Shown here one piece after another: positions 1 to 8,096 of a DNA stretch of 64,000 nt (the first letter of the stretch is position 1; the number at the start of each line of letters is the position of its first letter). The DNA lies in NCBI RefSeq assembly GCF_017991995.1, contig NZ_JAGOPN010000001.1:248001-312000 (forward strand), written 5' to 3'. Made by a program: the position numbers and the translations under genes. Under the pieces are notes generated by a model, which saw only the letters and a program-made list of their open reading frames with translations, had not been told where the DNA came from and did no database searches. The DNA is from Pseudacidovorax sp. (GTDB taxonomy: Bacteria; Pseudomonadota; Gammaproteobacteria; Burkholderiales; Burkholderiaceae_C).

Positions 1-2
1 CC

Positions 3-2465
3 CTGCTTCGTCCGACGGCCCAGGCCGTCATGGCCGCCCTGGCCCTGCAGCTGGCGGGCACCGCCGTCGCCTGGGCGCAGGCGAGCCCCGCCGGCGCGTC
101 GGTGGTCATGCAGCGGGACATTCCCGCCGGCCCGCTGGGCCGTGCGCTGTCGCTCCATGCAGCGCAGGCTGGCGTCGTGCTGTCCTTCGACGCCGCGCTC
201 ACCGACGGGCTGAGCACCCGTGGCCTCTCCGGTCGCTACACCGTGCAGCAGGGCTTCGATGCGCTGTTGGCCGGTACCGGGCTGGAAGCGCTGCGCGCCG
301 CCGACGGCAGCTACGCGCTGCGCAGGGCGCCCGCGGCCGTGCGCGCCGGCACCTTTCAGCCTGCGGCTTCTGCCTCGCTGCCTGCGCTGACCGTCAGCGC
401 GCAGGCGCAGAGCGGCAGCTCGACCTTCGGTCCTCAGGCCCGGCGCAACGCGACCGCCACCAAGACCGACACCCCCAACATCGAGGTCGCCCAGGCCATC
501 AGCGTGGTCACGCGCGACCAGATGGACGAGCAGGGCGCTGCGCCCGCGCTGCAGGACGCCCTGCGCTACACGCCCGGCCTGATCGGCACGCGCGGCGTCA
601 ACCTCACCGACGACTCGTTCAACGTGCGCGGCTTCGCGGCGGGGCTGGCCACGTCGTCCAACACGCCGGTGTTCCGCGACGGGTTGCGCCAGGCGCCGGC
701 CATGTATGCCTCGACCGTCGAGCCCTATGGCCTGGAGCGCATCGACGTGCTGCGCGGGCCGGGCTCGGTGCTCTTCGGGCAGGTCACGCCTGGCGGCTTG
801 GTCAACGTGGTCTCCAAGCGACCGACCGCCGACACGCTGCGCGAGGTCGACCTGCAGGCCGGCAGCCACAACCACCGCCAGCTTGGCCTGGACCTGGGCG
901 GCAAGCTCGACGACGCGGGCGAATGGACCTACCGCCTGACGGCCATGGCGCGCGACGCCGACACGCAGACCCGCTACATCCCCAACGACCGGCAATACGT
1001 CGCGCCGGCCATCACCTGGCGTCCGTCGGCCCGCACCTCGCTCACGCTGCTGGCCAGCTACCAGAACACCGACACGGCCTACAACTGGGGCCTGCCGGTC
1101 GCCGGCACGTTGCTGCCCAACCGCAACGGCCAGTTGTCGCGCAGCACCTTCACGGGCGAGCCCGGCTTCGACCGCTACAACACCCGCACCTGGACGCTGG
1201 GCTACCTGTTCGAGCACCAGTTCGACGACACCTGGACGCTGCGGCAGAACGCCCGCTGGTACCAGTCGGACATGACCTGGGACTCGGCCTATGGCTCGGG
1301 CCTGCAGGCGGCCAACCAGCGCCGCCTCAACCGCTTCGCCTTCATCCGCGCCGACGACTACAAGTCCTTCAACATCGACACGCAGGTGGAGGCCAAATGG
1401 CGCCATGGCGTGTTCGAGCACACCACGCTGGCGGGCATCGACTATGCCGACGTGCCCTGGGTGCGCAACGAGCGCCGCGGCACGGTCGGGGCGCTCGACC
1501 TCTATGCGCCGGTGTACGGCTCGGCCATCGTCCCGAACTTCCAGCCGAGCCGTGTGCTCAAGACCGATTCGAGCCAACTCGGCGTCTACCTGCAGGAGCA
1601 GGTCAAGATCGACCGCCAGTGGGTGCTGATGGCCGGCGTGCGGCACGACAGCGCGCGCAGCGACATCACCGGCCGGGTGACCAACGGCTCGGCCACCAGC
1701 CCGATCACGCCGGTCAACCTCCGCGACAACGTATCGGCCACCACGGGCCGTCTCGGCGCGGTCTACCTCATGGACAGTGGCTGGGCGCCGTACCTGAGCG
1801 CCGCCACCTCCTTCGAGCCAGAGTCCGGTGCGCTCGACTACAACAACAACACCTTCAAGCCCACCCGCGGCCGACAGTACGAGGCGGGCATCAAGTACGA
1901 GTCGCCGGACAGCCCGGTGTCGATGACAGCGGCGGTCTTCGACCTGCGCCGCACCAACGTGCTCACCACCGACCCAGACCATCCCGGCTATTCGGTGCAG
2001 GCGGGCGAGATCAAGTCCCGCGGCCTGGAGCTCGAGGCCAAGGCCCGCATCGGCCGCGCCTTCGAGCTGATGGGCGCCTACAGCTACACCGACGCCGAGA
2101 TCACCCGCAGCAACAACGGCGACCAGGGCACCGCGCCGCCCGGCGTGCCCAGGCACAACCTGTCGGTGTGGGCCAGCTACCGCCTGCCGCAGGACATCCT
2201 GCCCGGCGTGAAGGTGGGCCTGGGCGTGCGCCGCGTCATCGGCACCAGCGGCTATGTGCTGGGCAGCACGCCCACGCCGGCCGAGTTGCCGGCCTACACG
2301 GTGATCGACGCGCTGATCGGCTACGACCGCGGGCCCTGGAGCATCACGCTCAACGTGGGCAACCTGTTCGACAAGACCTACGTGCAGTCCTGCTACTACG
2401 CGACCACCACCTGCTTCTACGGCGACGGCCGCAACGCCATCGTGCGGGCCACCTACCGCTGGTGA
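3..2465 (+). CDS. TonB-dependent siderophore receptor, STN-domain type (5' end outside window)
   Basis: Outer-membrane receptor that would import a ferric siderophore using TonB energy. The open frame continues to the left window edge and reads LLRPTAQAV before the first ATG at 30, so the true start probably lies upstream. In order: the end of a signal peptide (AVAWAQA), an STN domain at about residues 28-95, a TonB-box-like LPALTVSA, a plug (EVAQAISVVTRDQ, RGPGSVLFG) and a long beta-barrel ending in a terminal Trp. The STN domain is typical of FecA/FpvA-type receptors that signal to a FecR anti-sigma factor, whose genes would lie to the left. The downstream PepSY gene starts inside the stop codon. 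Specific ligand unknown. Confidence 0.93.
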   Translation: MLRPTAQAVMAALALQLAGTAVAWAQASPAGASVVMQRDIPAGPLGRALSLHAAQAGVVLSFDAALTDGLSTRGLSGRYTVQQGFDALLAGTGLEALRAADGSYALRRAPAAVRAGTFQPAASASLPALTVSAQAQSGSSTFGPQARRNATATKTDTPNIEVAQAISVVTRDQMDEQGAAPALQDALRYTPGLIGTRGVNLTDDSFNVRGFAAGLATSSNTPVFRDGLRQAPAMYASTVEPYGLERIDVLRGPGSVLFGQVTPGGLVNVVSKRPTADTLREVDLQAGSHNHRQLGLDLGGKLDDAGEWTYRLTAMARDADTQTRYIPNDRQYVAPAITWRPSARTSLTLLASYQNTDTAYNWGLPVAGTLLPNRNGQLSRSTFTGEPGFDRYNTRTWTLGYLFEHQFDDTWTLRQNARWYQSDMTWDSAYGSGLQAANQRRLNRFAFIRADDYKSFNIDTQVEAKWRHGVFEHTTLAGIDYADVPWVRNERRGTVGALDLYAPVYGSAIVPNFQPSRVLKTDSSQLGVYLQEQVKIDRQWVLMAGVRHDSARSDITGRVTNGSATSPITPVNLRDNVSATTGRLGAVYLMDSGWAPYLSAATSFEPESGALDYNNNTFKPTRGRQYEAGIKYESPDSPVSMTAAVFDLRRTNVLTTDPDHPGYSVQAGEIKSRGLELEAKARIGRAFELMGAYSYTDAEITRSNNGDQGTAPPGVPRHNLSVWASYRLPQDILPGVKVGLGVRRVIGTSGYVLGSTPTPAELPAYTVIDALIGYDRGPWSITLNVGNLFDKTYVQSCYYATTTCFYGDGRNAIVRATYRW

Positions 2466-3682
2466 CCGGCGTGCGTCGCCTGGAGCGTGCGCATGTCGTG
2501 GCGCTGCACCGGTATGTCGGCCTGCTGATGGCGGCTTTCCTGGTCGTGGCCGCCGCCACGGGCAGCGTGCTGGCCTTCCGGGACGAGCTGGACGAATGGC
2601 TGGCGCCCGAGCTGTTCGTGGCCCGCTCGCCCGCCGCGGCGCCACTGCTGGACCCCTTTGCGCTGCGCGCCCGCGTTGCGCAGCAGGTGGCGCCCCAGGG
2701 CCGGGTGGATGCCGTGGTGCTCGACCTGCGTCCAGGCCGGACCGCGCGCTTTCCCGTCGCGCCGAATCCCGACGGTGCCGGTGGCTTCCACCGGCTGGGC
2801 TATGACGAGGTGTTCGTGGACCCGCACACCGGCGACATCCAGGGCCGCCGCGCCCGCGAGGCCATCGCCTTCACCGCGCAGCAGGCCGTGCCGCTGCTCT
2901 ACAAGGTGCATCACAGCCTGGCGCTGCCGGGCATCTGGGGCACGCTGCTGCTGGGCGTGATCTCGCTGCTGTGGACGCTGGACTGCTTCGTCGGCGCCTG
3001 GCTGACCTTTCCCAAGGGCAGGCCCTTCCTGCCAAAGTGGAAGCCAGCATGGCTGGTCAAGTGGCGGGCAGGTGTTCACCGCGCCACGCTGGACCTGCAC
3101 CGCGCCGGCGGGCTGTGGCTGTGGGCCGTGCTGCTGCTGTTCGCCTGGTCGAGCGTGATGTTCAACCTGCGTGAGCCGGTGTTCCGGCCGGTGATGGGCG
3201 TCGTGTTTCCATTCGACGACTCGTGGCGCACCGTCCCCGTGCGGCCGAAGCCCGTCCTGGCACCGCGGCTGGACTGGCCGGCAGCCCATGCCGCCGCACG
3301 GCGTGCCATGCAGGACATGGCGGCCGAGGTCGGCTTCACCGTCGACCGGGAGGACCGCCTCCAGCTCGACCGGCGCCGCGGCGTCTATGCCTACCTCGTG
3401 CATTCGACGGTGGACCTGCGCAGCGACGCCGGCAACACCGCGATCCTGATCGACGCCGACACGGGCGTGCCGATGGGCCGCTGGCTGCCCACCGGCGGCC
3501 CCGCGGGCAACACGGTCAGCAACTGGATGGGCGCGCTGCACATGGCGCAGGTGTTCGGGCGGCCCTACCAGGTCTTCGTCTTCGTTTTGGGCATCGCCGT
3601 GGTCGTCATCACCGTCACGGGCGTGATGGTGTGGCAGAAGAAGCGCAGGGCGCGAATCCTCAGCCGCGCCAGGCGAGCGTGA
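2462..3682 (+). CDS. PepSY-associated transmembrane protein (iron-uptake partner)
   Basis: Inner-membrane protein of the PepSY-TM/PiuB-like family, commonly encoded beside siderophore receptors and thought to act in iron release or reduction. A first membrane helix lies near residues 20-40 (YVGLLMAAFLVVAAATGSVL). A PepSY-like periplasmic segment, the YKVHHSLALPG stretch, two more helices (LLLGVISLLWTLDCFVGAWL and WLWAVLLLFAWSSVMFNL) and a final helix (FVFVLGIAVVVITVTGVMVW) before a basic tail follow. There is no good ATG: GTG at 2462 overlaps the receptor stop as GTGA, and GTG at 2471 is the alternative. The overlap implies co-translation with the receptor. The 3' end overlaps the convergent DUF2177 gene by 23 bases. 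Confidence 0.88.
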   Translation: MTGVRRLERAHVVALHRYVGLLMAAFLVVAAATGSVLAFRDELDEWLAPELFVARSPAAAPLLDPFALRARVAQQVAPQGRVDAVVLDLRPGRTARFPVAPNPDGAGGFHRLGYDEVFVDPHTGDIQGRRAREAIAFTAQQAVPLLYKVHHSLALPGIWGTLLLGVISLLWTLDCFVGAWLTFPKGRPFLPKWKPAWLVKWRAGVHRATLDLHRAGGLWLWAVLLLFAWSSVMFNLREPVFRPVMGVVFPFDDSWRTVPVRPKPVLAPRLDWPAAHAAARRAMQDMAAEVGFTVDREDRLQLDRRRGVYAYLVHSTVDLRSDAGNTAILIDADTGVPMGRWLPTGGPAGNTVSNWMGALHMAQVFGRPYQVFVFVLGIAVVVITVTGVMVWQKKRRARILSRARRA

Positions 3683-4076
3683 GCCGCGTGGCCAGCGCCG
3701 AGGCCACGCCGGTCACGAAGGTGCCCCAGATCAGATCGGCGACCGTGACCTGCCATGGCCAATCCTTGAGCGTGGCCTGGTTGGTGAGGTCATAGGTGGC
3801 ATAGCAGAAGAGGCCCAGCAGCGCGCCCATCACCAGCGCCTGCATGGGCTTGCGTGCCTCCAGTGCCGGGCCGATGGCGAAGATCATCATTCCCACCAGG
3901 TAGAGCAGGTAGAAGATGACGGCGGGCGCCACCGAAAAGCCGTCCGCCATCAGGTGGCCGATGGAGGGCCGGTACAGGCGCGACGCCATCGTGCCCAGCC
4001 AGATCGCGTCCAGGCCGAGGAAGACGACGGCGGCGATGCCGTAGGCGGTGAGGTAGTGCGAGAAGGGCAGGGCCAT
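3660..4076 (-). CDS. DUF2177 family membrane protein
   Basis: Small integral membrane protein of 138 residues with about four hydrophobic helices (ITAYGIAAVVFLGLDAIWL-like first helix, VIFYLLYLVGMMIFAIG, ALVMGALLGLFCYATYDL, VADLIWGTFVTGVASALA). The conserved YDLTNQATLKDWPW stretch matches DUF2177 as I know it; no biochemical function is established. It is the last gene of the minus-strand run CFA-like methyltransferase, DUF1295, DUF6134, DUF2177, which points to membrane-lipid modification or stress. Its stop overlaps the end of the convergent PepSY gene, so the two transcripts converge on each other. Confidence 0.85.
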   Translation of the reverse strand: MALPFSHYLTAYGIAAVVFLGLDAIWLGTMASRLYRPSIGHLMADGFSVAPAVIFYLLYLVGMMIFAIGPALEARKPMQALVMGALLGLFCYATYDLTNQATLKDWPWQVTVADLIWGTFVTGVASALATRLTLAWRG

Positions 4077-4115
4077 GGTCGTTCGGCGGGGAGGGTGGAT
4101 GAATGGGGGCCGCGC

Positions 4116-4787
4116 TCAGCGCAGGCGATAGCTGAGCAGCTTGCCGCCTTCGAGTGTGCCGTCCAGGCCCACCCAGCGGCCGCCGCCGTCGTACCAGAGG
4201 TCGATGCGCTGCTTGAGCGCCACGATGCGCCAGCGCTGGGCTTCGACCGGCTGGCCGCGCACGTCGATGCTGGCGGCTGGCAGCGGCTCGATGCGCACTG
4301 CCTCCAGCTTGCCGGTCTGGGCGTTGAGCAGCTCGCGCTGTTTCAGGATCGCGCGGTTCCAGTAGGCGAAGCTCATGGCGCAGCCGGCCAGCAGCGGGTC
4401 GCCGGGCTCCAGCCGCACGGCGAGCTTGTCGCCGTTGTCGTCGGTGTCGGCGGTGAGGGACTTCAGGCAGTCGCCCTGCCAGCGCTCCTGCGCCTGATGG
4501 CGGTAGCGGTAGACGGTGATGCCCAGCAGCTTGACGTCGAAGCGGGCGTCGCTGCGCAGGCTGCGGGCGCCGCCGTCCTGCGTCTCCAGCGTGAAGACAT
4601 GCTGGCCGATGGGCTTGCCGTCGAGGGAGGCTTCGAAGGACCAGACCTGCTGCGCCCAGGCGCCCAGGGGCAGGACGAGGGCCAGCAGCCCTGCCAGCGC
4701 CGCGCGATTGGGCAAGGATGCGCCGCCGCCGCCGCCGCCGCTGCGTGCGGGACGGGTGCGATCCGCTGCGGCCATCGCCGGGTTCAT
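4116..4787 (-). CDS. DUF6134 family exported protein
   Basis: Protein of 223 residues, probably periplasmic, matching DUF6134 (related to DUF3108 proteins); function unknown. An N-terminal basic segment and a six-glycine run precede a signal-like helix (ALAGLLALVLPLGAWAQQ). The mature part is a beta-rich barrel-like domain beginning WSFEASLDGKPIGQHVF and containing FDVKLLGITVYRYRHQ and a CAMSFAYWN stretch. I chose ATG 4787 because it overlaps the DUF1295 stop as ATGA, the usual sign of translational coupling. The glycine run is coded by a pure GCC/GGC trinucleotide tract, so its length may vary between strains. Confidence 0.82.
   Translation of the reverse strand: MNPAMAAADRTRPARSGGGGGGASLPNRAALAGLLALVLPLGAWAQQVWSFEASLDGKPIGQHVFTLETQDGGARSLRSDARFDVKLLGITVYRYRHQAQERWQGDCLKSLTADTDDNGDKLAVRLEPGDPLLAGCAMSFAYWNRAILKQRELLNAQTGKLEAVRIEPLPAASIDVRGQPVEAQRWRIVALKQRIDLWYDGGGRWVGLDGTLEGGKLLSYRLR
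4721..4741. repeat. Trinucleotide microsatellite, six GCC units
   Basis: Six consecutive GCC units (GGC on the coding strand) encode six glycines just before the signal helix of the DUF6134 protein. Unit changes here would keep the frame and only alter a presumed flexible N-terminal spacer. Confidence 0.8.
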
Positions 4788-5572
4788 GCCGCACGCCGCC
4801 GGGGCGGCCAGGGAATGAAGGCGCTGGTGCGCGCCACGTAGTCGCGGTAGGCCGGACGCCGAGCGCTCAGGTCCTTTTCGAGCAGCGTCACGCCCGATAC
4901 GCGCAGCAGCAGGAAGGTGATCAGCACCGGCGAGACGAAGCACCAGAGCGCGCCTGCGCCGCCGGCCTCCAGCGTCATCAGCGCCAGGCCCCACCACACG
5001 CAGCTCTCGCCGAAGTAGTTGGGATGGCGGGTGTAGTGCCACAGGCCCTGGTCCATGACGGCATGGCCGCCGCGACGCTTCGCGCGGAAGCCGGCCATCT
5101 GCGCATCCGCCACCGCCTCGAACACGATGCCGAACAGCGCCAGCGCCGCGCCCAGCAGGTCGAGCGCGCCAAAGGGGCGGCTGCCTGCCATGCCGGCCAG
5201 CAGGGGGGCCGAGATGATCCAGCCCAGCGCCCACTGCAGGCCGAACACGATGACCAGGCTCTTCCATGCGAAGGCCGGGCCATGGCGCTCGCGCATCTCG
5301 GCATAGCGGCGATCCTCGCCATGGCCCCAGTTGCGCCAGCTGATGTAGACGCACAGCCGCAGCGCCCAGGCCAGTGCCAGGCCCAGCATCACGAGGCGGC
5401 GGGTGGGGTCGGCGGCCGGCATGGCGGCCGAATAAGCCAGGGCCGGCACCGTGATCAGCCAGGGCCAGATGCGGTCGGCCAGGCTGGCGTCGCGCTTCCA
5501 CAGGCTGGCCAGCCAGCCGGCCAGCGCGATCGGCAGCGAAACCAGAAGGCCCAGGAGCGCGGCGTGGAGCAT
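4784..5572 (-). CDS. DUF1295 family membrane protein (steroid 5-alpha-reductase/ICMT-like)
   Basis: Polytopic inner-membrane protein of 262 residues in the DUF1295 family, related to steroid 5-alpha-reductases and isoprenylcysteine methyltransferases. The diagnostic C-terminal motif is visible as GLWHYTRHPNYFGE, followed by a membrane helix and the conserved tail ending DYVARTSAFIPW. About six to seven hydrophobic helices are present. Members often sit beside CFA-like methyltransferases, as here, which suggests action on fatty-acyl chains or a related lipid; this is inference. It begins 10 bases after the methyltransferase stop and overlaps the DUF6134 start by 4 bases, so these genes are almost certainly cotranscribed. 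Confidence 0.9.
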   Translation of the reverse strand: MLHAALLGLLVSLPIALAGWLASLWKRDASLADRIWPWLITVPALAYSAAMPAADPTRRLVMLGLALAWALRLCVYISWRNWGHGEDRRYAEMRERHGPAFAWKSLVIVFGLQWALGWIISAPLLAGMAGSRPFGALDLLGAALALFGIVFEAVADAQMAGFRAKRRGGHAVMDQGLWHYTRHPNYFGESCVWWGLALMTLEAGGAGALWCFVSPVLITFLLLRVSGVTLLEKDLSARRPAYRDYVARTSAFIPWPPRRRAA

Positions 5573-5582
5573 GGTCCGATCC

Positions 5583-6629
5583 TCAGCGCTTCTGGAACAG
5601 GTAGTGGCCTACCCACCAGCGCTGGCCTTCGTCCCAGCCGAACAGCTCCTCGACCGAGAGGAAGAACAGGCGCCAGCGCATCCACCAGCGGTCGGCCTCG
5701 TTGGCGCCATAGGCGGATGCGATAACGGGCAGCAACTCGGGCCGGTGGGCGTCCATGTTGTCCAGCCAGGCGCGGGCAGTGCGGGCGTAGTGCCGGCCGT
5801 CCCAGCGCCAGCGATCGACCAGCCGAAGGTCGTCCTGGCACTGCATGGCGAGGTCGTCGCTGGGCATCATGCCGCCGGCAAAGAAGTAGCGCGTCATCCA
5901 GTCGCTGGCGTCGCGTTCGACGAAGGGGTAGGGCGCCTCCTTGTGTACGAACACATGCATGAAGAAGCGGCCTTCCGGCGACAGCCAGTTGGCCACGCGG
6001 GCAAAGGCGGCCGGCCAGTTGCGCAAATGCTCGAACATCTCCACCGACACGATGCGATCGAAGCGCTCGTCGGTGTCGAAGGCGTTGACGTCGCAGGTGA
6101 TGACCTTCAGGTTGCACAGATGGCGCCGCTCGGCCTGTGCCTCGATGTAGGCGCGCTGCGAGTGCGAGTTGGAGACCACGGTGATCGGGCTGGCCGGATA
6201 GCGCGCCGCCATCCACAGCGACAGCGAGCCCCAGCCACAGCCCAGTTCCAGGATGCGCTGGCCGTTGACCAGCCCGGCGCGCTCGCAGGTGGTGGCCAGG
6301 GCGGCTGCCTCGGCGGCGTCCAGGTCCTCGATGCCCGGGCCCCATTCGCAACAGCTGTACTTGCGGTGAGGGCCCAGCACGCCGCCGAAGAAATCCGCCG
6401 GCACTTCGTAGTGCTGCTCGTTGGCCTTCTCGGGCAGGGGCGCGAGCGGGGCGGTGCGCATGCTGGCGAGGAAGTCGCGGGTCTGTCGGGCCACGGCCTC
6501 GGCGTTGCCGCATTGCAGCTCCTCGATGCGCTCGCGCAGCAGACGGCGGATGCCGAGGCGGATCACGCTGTCGGGCACATAGCCCTGTTCGACCCAGCGG
6601 ATGGCGGTGGCGGTGTTGTCTCGGGGCAT
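5583..6629 (-). CDS. Cyclopropane-fatty-acyl-phospholipid synthase family methyltransferase
   Basis: SAM-dependent methyltransferase of 348 residues in the CFA synthase (Mycolic_acid_cyclopropane) family, expected to methylate an unsaturated acyl chain of membrane phospholipid. The SAM motif I is clear (LELGCGWGSLSLWM), preceded by the family motif YSCCEWGPG and followed by GWRDV-position equivalents VEMFEHLRNW. ATG 6629 begins MPRDNTATAIRW; the frame stays open upstream but that part has no family similarity and overlaps the divergent transglycosylase leader. It is the first gene of a four-gene operon. Some family members make methylated or furan fatty acids rather than cyclopropanes; the sequence alone does not decide. 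Confidence 0.9.
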   Translation of the reverse strand: MPRDNTATAIRWVEQGYVPDSVIRLGIRRLLRERIEELQCGNAEAVARQTRDFLASMRTAPLAPLPEKANEQHYEVPADFFGGVLGPHRKYSCCEWGPGIEDLDAAEAAALATTCERAGLVNGQRILELGCGWGSLSLWMAARYPASPITVVSNSHSQRAYIEAQAERRHLCNLKVITCDVNAFDTDERFDRIVSVEMFEHLRNWPAAFARVANWLSPEGRFFMHVFVHKEAPYPFVERDASDWMTRYFFAGGMMPSDDLAMQCQDDLRLVDRWRWDGRHYARTARAWLDNMDAHRPELLPVIASAYGANEADRWWMRWRLFFLSVEELFGWDEGQRWWVGHYLFQKR

Positions 6630-6732
6630 GGCGGTGTTCGTGTCGCGGTGGGACGAAAGCGGGTGTGTCCGTCTGTACGCAGACTGCGGGCTTTTGGATT
6701 TGCAGGGGGTGGGCAACGGGCGGCTGTGCACA

Positions 6733-8076
6733 ATGGTCCGGATGCTCCTGCGCCTCTCGAACCGCCATGCCCCCCGCACCTGCGCGCTGGTGGGTGCCCT
6801 TCTCCTGGCCGGCTGTGCGTCGGCGCCCTCGACCGTGCCAGCGCCTACGACGCCCGGCCTGCCCCGGGCGCCCGGGGCGAGCGCGGCGACGTCGCAAGCC
6901 ACCGTGGCCCCGCCCGCGCCGGGCCGTACTGCGTCGGCCCAGGCCGATGACCGAAGCCCGGCATTTGCTACGTGGTTGTCGCAGTTCCGCCAGCAGGCGC
7001 TGGCAGCCGGCATCCAGGAATCGACGCTCCGTGCCGCGCTCGACGGCGCGCACTACCTGCCGGCCGTGGTCGAGCGCGACCGCAGCCAGCCCGAATTCAC
7101 CCGCAGCGTGTGGGACTACCTGGACAGTGCCGTCTCGCCCCAGCGCGTGACGCGCGGCCAGGCCAAGCGGCAGGAAGCGGCAGCCGCCGCCGATGCCGCC
7201 GCAGTCCGCTATGGCGTGCCGGCGGAGGTGCTGGTGGCCGTCTGGGGCATGGAAAGCAACTTCGGCAGCAACTACGGCGACATCGCCACCATCGACGCGC
7301 TGGCCACGCTGGGCTTCGACGGCCGGCGCGCCGACTGGGCGCGCCAGCAGCTGATCGCCGCGCTGCGCATCGTGCAGAACGGCGACATCGACGCCGCCCA
7401 CATGATCGGCTCCTGGGCCGGTGCCATGGGGCAGACGCAGTTCCTGCCGACCAACTTCCTGGCCTACGCGGTCGATGCCGACGGCGATGGCCGGCGCGAC
7501 ATCTGGGGCAGCATGGCCGACGTGATGGCCTCCACCGGCAATTTCCTGATGCGCGAAGGCTGGCAGCGCGGCCAGACCTGGGGCGCGGAGGTGCGGCTGC
7601 CGGCCGGCTTCGACCTGGCGCGGGCCGACCCGTCGGTTCGGCAGTCCTCGGCGCAATGGGCGGCCGAGGGCGTCAGTGCGGCGACGGGCGGCTCGCTGCC
7701 CGAGCTAAGTGACGCGTACCTGCTGCTGCCAGCCGGCGCGCGCGGCCCCGCCTTCCTGGTCGGCCCCAACTTCCGTGCGCTGCTGCGCTACAACAACGCC
7801 ACCAGCTACGCACTCGGCGTCGGCCTGCTGGCCCAGCGCATCGCAGGCGGGCCCGGCGTCATCGCCGAATGGCCGCGCGACCTGCCGCCGCTGGGCCGCA
7901 GCGACATGCTGGCGCTGCAGCAGGCCCTGGCCGCACGCGGCTTCGACCCCGGCACGCCGGACGGCCTGCTCGGCCCTGCCACCCGCGGCGCCATCCGCGC
8001 CTGGCAGCGCAGCAGCGGCCAGCCGGCCGACGGCTATCCCACCCAGCAGATGCTCCAGCAACTGCGCGGGCACTGA
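6733..8076 (+). CDS. Lytic murein transglycosylase, MltB-type lipoprotein with peptidoglycan-binding domain
   Basis: Outer-membrane-anchored enzyme that cleaves peptidoglycan glycan strands to 1,6-anhydro ends. ATG 6733 (or ATG 6742) gives a lipoprotein signal ending in the lipobox LLAGC. After a low-complexity Ala/Pro/Thr linker comes an SLT_2/MltB catalytic domain with the catalytic Glu174 in WGMESNFGSNYGDI, plus SWAGAMGQTQFLPTNF. A C-terminal PG_binding_1 domain follows (LQQALAARGFDPGTPDGLLG). At 447 residues it has the usual length for the MltB-plus-PG-binding architecture. It is transcribed away from the CFA-like gene, with about 100 bases between the two starts that must hold both promoters. 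Confidence 0.93.
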   Translation: MVRMLLRLSNRHAPRTCALVGALLLAGCASAPSTVPAPTTPGLPRAPGASAATSQATVAPPAPGRTASAQADDRSPAFATWLSQFRQQALAAGIQESTLRAALDGAHYLPAVVERDRSQPEFTRSVWDYLDSAVSPQRVTRGQAKRQEAAAAADAAAVRYGVPAEVLVAVWGMESNFGSNYGDIATIDALATLGFDGRRADWARQQLIAALRIVQNGDIDAAHMIGSWAGAMGQTQFLPTNFLAYAVDADGDGRRDIWGSMADVMASTGNFLMREGWQRGQTWGAEVRLPAGFDLARADPSVRQSSAQWAAEGVSAATGGSLPELSDAYLLLPAGARGPAFLVGPNFRALLRYNNATSYALGVGLLAQRIAGGPGVIAEWPRDLPPLGRSDMLALQQALAARGFDPGTPDGLLGPATRGAIRAWQRSSGQPADGYPTQQMLQQLRGH

Positions 8077-8096
8077 ACCTGCATGCCCCCTTGCCG

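Noticed and set aside
923-2461. Upstream part of the frame that continues into the PepSY gene
   Set aside because: It lies inside the TonB receptor in another frame; only the part after 2462 is family-like.
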